A program made the position numbers and the translations under genes. This document shows positions 21,810 to 24,454 of a DNA stretch of 24,454 bases, one piece after another. The notes under the pieces were generated by a model. That model did no database searches, was not told the DNA's origin, and was given only the letters and a program-made list of their open reading frames with translations. Position 1 is the first letter of the stretch. Each line of letters begins with the position of its first letter. Location: the NCBI GenBank assembly GCA_900767025.1, contig CAAFXS010000049.1, positions 1 to 24,454 of the forward strand, given 5' to 3'. Origin of the DNA: Clostridia bacterium (GTDB lineage Bacteria > Bacillota > Clostridia > Oscillospirales > Acutalibacteraceae).

Positions 21810-21971
21810 GTGAAACGATATTATGTAAAATCACCAATATCAGGCTGGCATGAAGTAAATAAAGAACGCTTCGATGAATTTGTTAAGAATCTTCGTAATG
21901 GAAGCATTAATATTCCGTATGAGAAAAAAGATGAATTTATTGCAAGCAAAACCAAAGTGATTGAGGGATAA
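21810..21971 (+). CDS. Small unknown basic protein
   Basis: The product is 53 aa, starting at GTG 21810 with GGAGGTG 7 nt upstream (an ATG at 21762 would read through the hairpin and is unlikely). It reads KRYYVKSPISGWHEVNKERFDEFVKNLRNGS, then IPYEKKDEF. I recognise no family. The GWHEVNKERFDEFVKN part resembles short phage proteins thought to bind other macromolecules. It is the second gene of the SAP/HTH operon and is followed by a shared terminator. Confidence 0.65.
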   Translation: MKRYYVKSPISGWHEVNKERFDEFVKNLRNGSINIPYEKKDEFIASKTKVIEG

Positions 21972-21977
21972 ATAAAA

Positions 21978-21998
21978 ACCCTCAATCAATGAGGGTTT
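21978..21998. terminator. Bidirectional terminator
   Basis: ACCCTCA (21978-21984) pairs with TGAGGGT (21990-21996) around ATCAA. The minus side reads into TTTTTATTTA. It serves the convergent 53-aa and 85-aa genes. Confidence 0.82.
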
Positions 21999-22239
21999 CT
22001 AACTTTGATAACATTCTATCATGGAGAATTTTGTACTCAAGACTCATATTTTCCGCACACATACTCAAGATCATATCTTCAGGTAAATGTTTCTCTTCAT
22101 TTTCTCTATAAATCGTAAGATATTCAGGAGCTTCAGAACTTACTACAGCATAAGTCATTCCATATTCATCAAGATAATTCTCAGCAATCCAAATTCCTCC
22201 TCCCGTATAAAATGCTTCAATGATGTTCGTATTTTTCAT
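21982..22239 (-). CDS. Unknown cargo protein
   Basis: The product is 85 aa: IIEAFYTGGGIWIAENYLDEYGMTYAVVSSEAPEYLTIYRENEEKHLPEDMILSMCAENMSLEYKILHDRML, with a beta-rich front and a helical end. The front resembles small phage or plasmid proteins with a GGGIWIAE motif, but I cannot name the family with confidence. Starts at ATG 22239 with AAGGGGGAAA upstream and its own operator-promoter (22270-22298). It is divergent from the 22409-22744 genes. Confidence 0.72.
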   Translation of the reverse strand: MKNTNIIEAFYTGGGIWIAENYLDEYGMTYAVVSSEAPEYLTIYRENEEKHLPEDMILSMCAENMSLEYKILHDRMLSKLETLID

Positions 22240-22269
22240 TTTTATTTCCCCCTTAATTGGTATATATTA

Positions 22270-22298
22270 ATTATACCACTATCGTTGTACGATGTACA
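22270..22298 (-). promoter_or_regulatory. Operator-promoter for 21982 gene (minus)
   Basis: Minus-strand TGTACA (22298-22293), a 17-bp spacer, TATAAT (22275-22270). Operator TACCACTATCGTTGTA lies at 22274-22289, the only minus site with the CCAC half on the -10 side. Confidence 0.9.
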
Positions 22299-22333
22299 CA
22301 GTTTTATATGGAATTTTTTGTGAATACTCACGA

Positions 22334-22362
22334 TGTACATTATACAACTATTGTGGTATAAT
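22334..22362 (+). promoter_or_regulatory. Operator-promoter for 22409 operon (plus)
   Basis: TGTACA (22334-22339), a 17-bp spacer, TATAAT (22357-22362). Operator TACAACTATTGTGGTA lies at 22343-22358, identical to that at 17664-17679. It is divergent from 22270-22298, with operators starting 69 bp apart. Confidence 0.9.
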
Positions 22363-22408
22363 AATAAATGTAAGATAAACCAAATCAAAATCATGGAGGT
22401 AAATAAAA

Positions 22409-22567
22409 ATGATGTATGTAGTTGAAATGAAAGTTAACGGCGTTTGGAAGGTTTGGAACAGATACAACGAAAGCGCTTGCGGAATGAGTCCAAGAGAAAG
22501 AGCTGAAGAAGGTTTAAAGATTGCACGTTGCTACGGTGAATGCAGAATCGTTGAGAAGGAGAACTAA
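22409..22567 (+). CDS. Small unknown protein
   Basis: The product is 52 aa, with ATG at 22409 or 22412 and a TGGAGG ribosome binding site. The chain YVVEMKVNGVWKVWNRYNESACGMSPRERAEEGLKIARCYGECRIVEKEN suggests a beta hairpin with a helix and three cysteines. I recognise no family. It is the first gene of a short operon and has its own operator-promoter. Codon use is rich in GAA, AAG and AGA like the neighbours, and the stop is directly followed by the next gene's start. Confidence 0.7.
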   Translation: MMYVVEMKVNGVWKVWNRYNESACGMSPRERAEEGLKIARCYGECRIVEKEN

Positions 22568-22570
22568 GTT

Positions 22571-22744
22571 ATGAAAGTTTATGAAATTGAGTATTTTGAC
22601 GGTTGCGGAATCAGCAGTATAAAAATCAGAGCGATTGACGCAAGAGAAGCAAAGAGAATCGCAAAGAGAATGACAGGTGCTTTAATCAAGGACATGACAA
22701 TTGGCTGCGTTATGGGTTGCGGATTCAAGGCAGCAAACGATTAA
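22571..22744 (+). CDS. Small unknown protein with paired cysteines
   Basis: The product is 57 aa: KVYEIEYFDGCGISSIKIRAIDAREAKRIAKRMTGALIKDMTIGCVMGCGFKAAND. It is a beta strand plus a basic helix, then GCVMGCGF. The three bases between the preceding stop and this ATG, and the AAGGAG within the preceding gene's end, indicate translational coupling. I recognise no family. The DAREAKRIAKRM segment is reminiscent of small proteins with an integrated helix found in phage early regions. Function not assignable. Confidence 0.68.
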   Translation: MKVYEIEYFDGCGISSIKIRAIDAREAKRIAKRMTGALIKDMTIGCVMGCGFKAAND

Positions 22745-22794
22745 TTTAAACGATCTGCTGACCTAACGGCAACACGGGGAGATTGGAGAAAAGT

Positions 22795-23103
22795 ATGGTA
22801 AACAAGAAAGAAATCGCAATAGCGGTTGGAATCTCAGCTGAAATATTCGGCTACATTGAAAAGTATAAGGTAACAGAAGCCCCGCGCGGCAAAGAGAGAA
22901 ACCTGATTGTGCATGCTAACTGGAATAATCCCAATGCATTCTTTGAGGTTGAAGCTTTAAGAGACAACAAGGAGCTCATTCTGAAATTCTTTGATTTAGT
23001 AGAACGCGCAGAAGAACATGAATTTGTGAAATGCAAGGGCTGCGGAATACATATGAGAAAATTTGAATTGTCTGGCGATGGATATTGCAGAAACTGCAAA
23101 TAA
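22795..23103 (+). CDS. Small protein with C-terminal zinc-ribbon-like cysteines
   Basis: The product is 102 aa, from ATG 22795 with TTGGAGA upstream (a TTG at 22783 gives a longer but less likely start). Residues about 1-75 form an uncharacterised helical and beta domain (IAIAVGISAEIFGYIEKYKV, FFEVEALRDNKELILKFFDLVERA). The C-terminus has FVKCKGCGIHMRKF, then YCRNCK, a CxxC...CxxC arrangement typical of zinc ribbons, which suggests nucleic-acid or protein binding. It may be co-transcribed with the 22409 operon, since no separate promoter is obvious. Confidence 0.75.
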   Translation: MVNKKEIAIAVGISAEIFGYIEKYKVTEAPRGKERNLIVHANWNNPNAFFEVEALRDNKELILKFFDLVERAEEHEFVKCKGCGIHMRKFELSGDGYCRNCK

Positions 23104-23108
23104 GAAAA

Positions 23109-23132
23109 AAGCTCCTCAGAAATGGGGAGCTT
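23109..23132. terminator. Bidirectional terminator before integrase end
   Basis: AAGCTCC (23109-23115) pairs with GGAGCTT (23126-23132). On minus it is followed by TTTTTTC, terminating the integrase; on + the tract TAAATTTTAT is weaker. Confidence 0.82.
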
Positions 23133-24147
23133 AAATTTTATCTATTGTTTCCACAAGCTGCTCATAAGTCTTATGAGTGTAAACTCTCTCAGTAATATCC
23201 TGAGAAGTATGTCCAAGGATTTTTTTGACGGTTATAGGATTCGCGCCCGCATTATCCAACAAAGTAGCGGTTGTATGTCGGCAGTCATGCGGCAAGTGAT
23301 TCATTCCCAGGCATTTCATAAGGGGCGTGAATTGTCGTTGTATATAATTGTTGTAGCTCATCTTTTTTCCGGTCGGACTGAGAACCAAATACTTCTGATT
23401 GAGCTTAGATTCTATCAAAGGCATAATACGCTTATGGATTGGAATCGCTCTGTCTATTCCAGCTTTGGTCTTTATCCCGCCGATCAGGATTCTTTTTTCA
23501 ATATCAATATTCTTGCATTCAATAGTCAGAAGCTCTCCCACTCGCATTCCAGAATAAATCATGATTAATATACTATCTACATAAGGCTTGTCTATATTGT
23601 CCCATAGCGCTTGAATTTCAGCCCCTGAAAATGGAACACGTTCAAGCGTCGTTGTCATTTCTCCAACATCTACAAATTGAGCATAATTTTTTTCCATTAT
23701 GTCATTCTCAAGAGCGAACTTATAAAGCTGGATAAAGAGGGTTTTTATTTTGCTTCTGGCCTGAAATGACAGATGCTCATTATCATTAATGACCCGCTGC
23801 AAGTGCATTTTCCGAATTTGTTTAAACCTCATTTTATGTAATCTCTCACACTTATTATATGAGGTTCGATAACCTCTTATATTGCTATCTGAGATTTTTG
23901 GGAATTTTTCTTCAGACCATTTCTCATAGACTTCGGCAAATGTGATTTTGTTGTTGTCCAAATCGTATGGGTTATCGTTATATTTCGCAAGCTCAATTAA
24001 AGCGTCTGATCGTTCTTCATAATATCCCAAAATTTTATACTGTTGTTTTCCGTCGTCCGTCCAACCAATTGTTACTCTTGCACACCATGGCCGTCGTCTT
24101 GTTCCCGAAAGTTTAAATACTGAGCCGTAACCGTTGGGGTTTTTCAT
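23131..24147 (-). CDS. int: Tyrosine site-specific integrase
   Basis: The product is 338 aa. Residues about 1-60 are the arm-binding type N-terminus (NPNGYGSVFKLSGTRRRPW, then GYYEERSDAL), residues about 66-155 are the core-binding domain (TFAEVYEKWSEE), and the catalytic domain follows. The catalytic set is complete: R202 (SGMRVGEL), K228 or K226 (IKTKAG), H287 and R290 (HDCRHTTATLL), H313 (LGHTS), nucleophile Y323 (RVYTHK). It integrates and excises the phage by recombining attP and attB. ATG 24147 with AAAGGAGAG upstream is the start. It lies next to a repeat-rich region that probably holds attP. No excisionase was recognised. Confidence 0.95.
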   Translation of the reverse strand: MKNPNGYGSVFKLSGTRRRPWCARVTIGWTDDGKQQYKILGYYEERSDALIELAKYNDNPYDLDNNKITFAEVYEKWSEEKFPKISDSNIRGYRTSYNKCERLHKMRFKQIRKMHLQRVINDNEHLSFQARSKIKTLFIQLYKFALENDIMEKNYAQFVDVGEMTTTLERVPFSGAEIQALWDNIDKPYVDSILIMIYSGMRVGELLTIECKNIDIEKRILIGGIKTKAGIDRAIPIHKRIMPLIESKLNQKYLVLSPTGKKMSYNNYIQRQFTPLMKCLGMNHLPHDCRHTTATLLDNAGANPITVKKILGHTSQDITERVYTHKTYEQLVETIDKI

Positions 24148-24172
24148 GTGTAATTCTCTCCTTTATATAAGA

Positions 24173-24454
24173 AAGTCAAGATGATTTTTTTATCTTGACT
24201 TAGCTCAAATGAAGCTATGCCTGGCTTTAAGCCCTAATTAAATTTTTTAATTCAAGATAATATATAATATATATATTTATATTATAATAAGCGTCAAAAA
24301 TTTTTGACGTCGAAATTTTTTGATGTTTTTTATATATTAAATTTTGAATTTCATCTTGACTTCTTGACTTTTTGATTCACGAATGAAGTTATACCTGGCT
24401 TTGAGCCAAGTCAAGATGAAAAAAATCATCTTGAATTATCTTGACTCATCTTGA
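24173..24454. repeat. Repeat-rich region upstream of int, candidate attP/arm sites
   Basis: Short repeats of the kind TCATCTTGAC (or reverse TCAAGATGA) occur at about 24176, 24193, 24252, 24351, 24361, 24410, 24426, 24438 and 24446, in both orientations. Inverted pair AAGTCAAGAT (24173-24182) and ATCTTGACTT (24192-24201). A 26-nt direct repeat lies at 24208-24233 and 24382-24407 (3 mismatches). The palindrome CGTCAAAAATTTTTGACG (24292-24309) is followed by a related 18-mer (24308-24325). These fit integrase arm sites plus accessory sites beside int, or an origin. No gene is seen in this 307-base stretch. Confidence 0.55.

Noticed and set aside
17592..22362. Repeated operator-promoters as a CRISPR-like or dispersed insertion array
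   Set aside because: The repeats are far apart, occur on both strands, and each sits exactly at a promoter before a gene; there are no regular spacers.
23122..23568. Plus-strand 148-aa reading frame opposite the integrase
   Set aside because: It is antisense to a complete, motif-bearing integrase and has no credible ribosome binding site.
24173..24454. CRISPR array
   Set aside because: Repeats are about 9-10 bp, irregularly spaced, in both orientations, with no cas genes nearby.
1..24454. Circular contig with terminal overlap
   Set aside because: The bases after the adapter (45 onward) do not repeat the right end.

Overview
The window reads as a metagenomic contig of a temperate, HK97-type siphovirus or prophage of a low-to-moderate GC Gram-positive host, most likely an anaerobic Clostridia-type bacterium. 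The reasons are strong AGGAGG/GGTGA ribosome binding sites, frequent TTG and GTG starts, consensus sigma-A promoters, the TerS-TerL-portal-protease-capsid order and a tyrosine integrase. All three stop codons are used conventionally. The first 44 bases are Illumina adapter, so biological sequence starts at about 45 and the left edge is an assembly end.

Late region (about 110-17185, + strand): TerS, TerL, three fibre-like genes, portal, a small protein, a collagen-repeat fibre, HK97 protease, major capsid protein, a decoration-like protein, a head-tail connector fused to the same decoration-like domain, head closure, gp10-like protein, tail terminator, and a major tail protein with an added Ig/CHB_HEX-like domain. 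Then come tail-assembly chaperones joined by a textbook -1 frameshift signal, the tape measure, Dit, a Gp37-like tail protein and a distal baseplate or fibre protein, closed by a bidirectional terminator. No holin or endolysin is visible.

Accessory region (about 17159-23103): a RelE-type toxin with a downstream antitoxin, an XRE repressor-like gene in a three-gene minus operon, many small unknown genes, an amidoligase plus gamma-glutamylcyclotransferase pair, and a SAP/HTH protein. Eight promoters here share one architecture: a -35 of TGTACA or CATACA, a 17-bp spacer and TATAAT. Each has a 16-bp palindromic operator (TACMAC-N4-GTKGTA) between -35 and -10. This looks like a single repressor regulon covering toxin-antitoxin, regulator, amidoligase and small cargo genes. 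The operator fits the ACAA-N6-TTGT form bound by 434-type XRE repressors, and the local XRE gene is itself in the regulon.

Right end (23131-24454): an integrase on the minus strand, then an AT-rich, repeat-dense stretch with many TCATCTTGAC-type repeats, a 26-nt direct repeat and nested palindromes. This is plausibly attP with integrase arm sites. A long hairpin element occurs twice, before terS and between the cyclotransferase and SAP genes, with stems that co-vary. No replication genes or lysis genes are present, so the contig is either incomplete or derives from a defective or specialised element.
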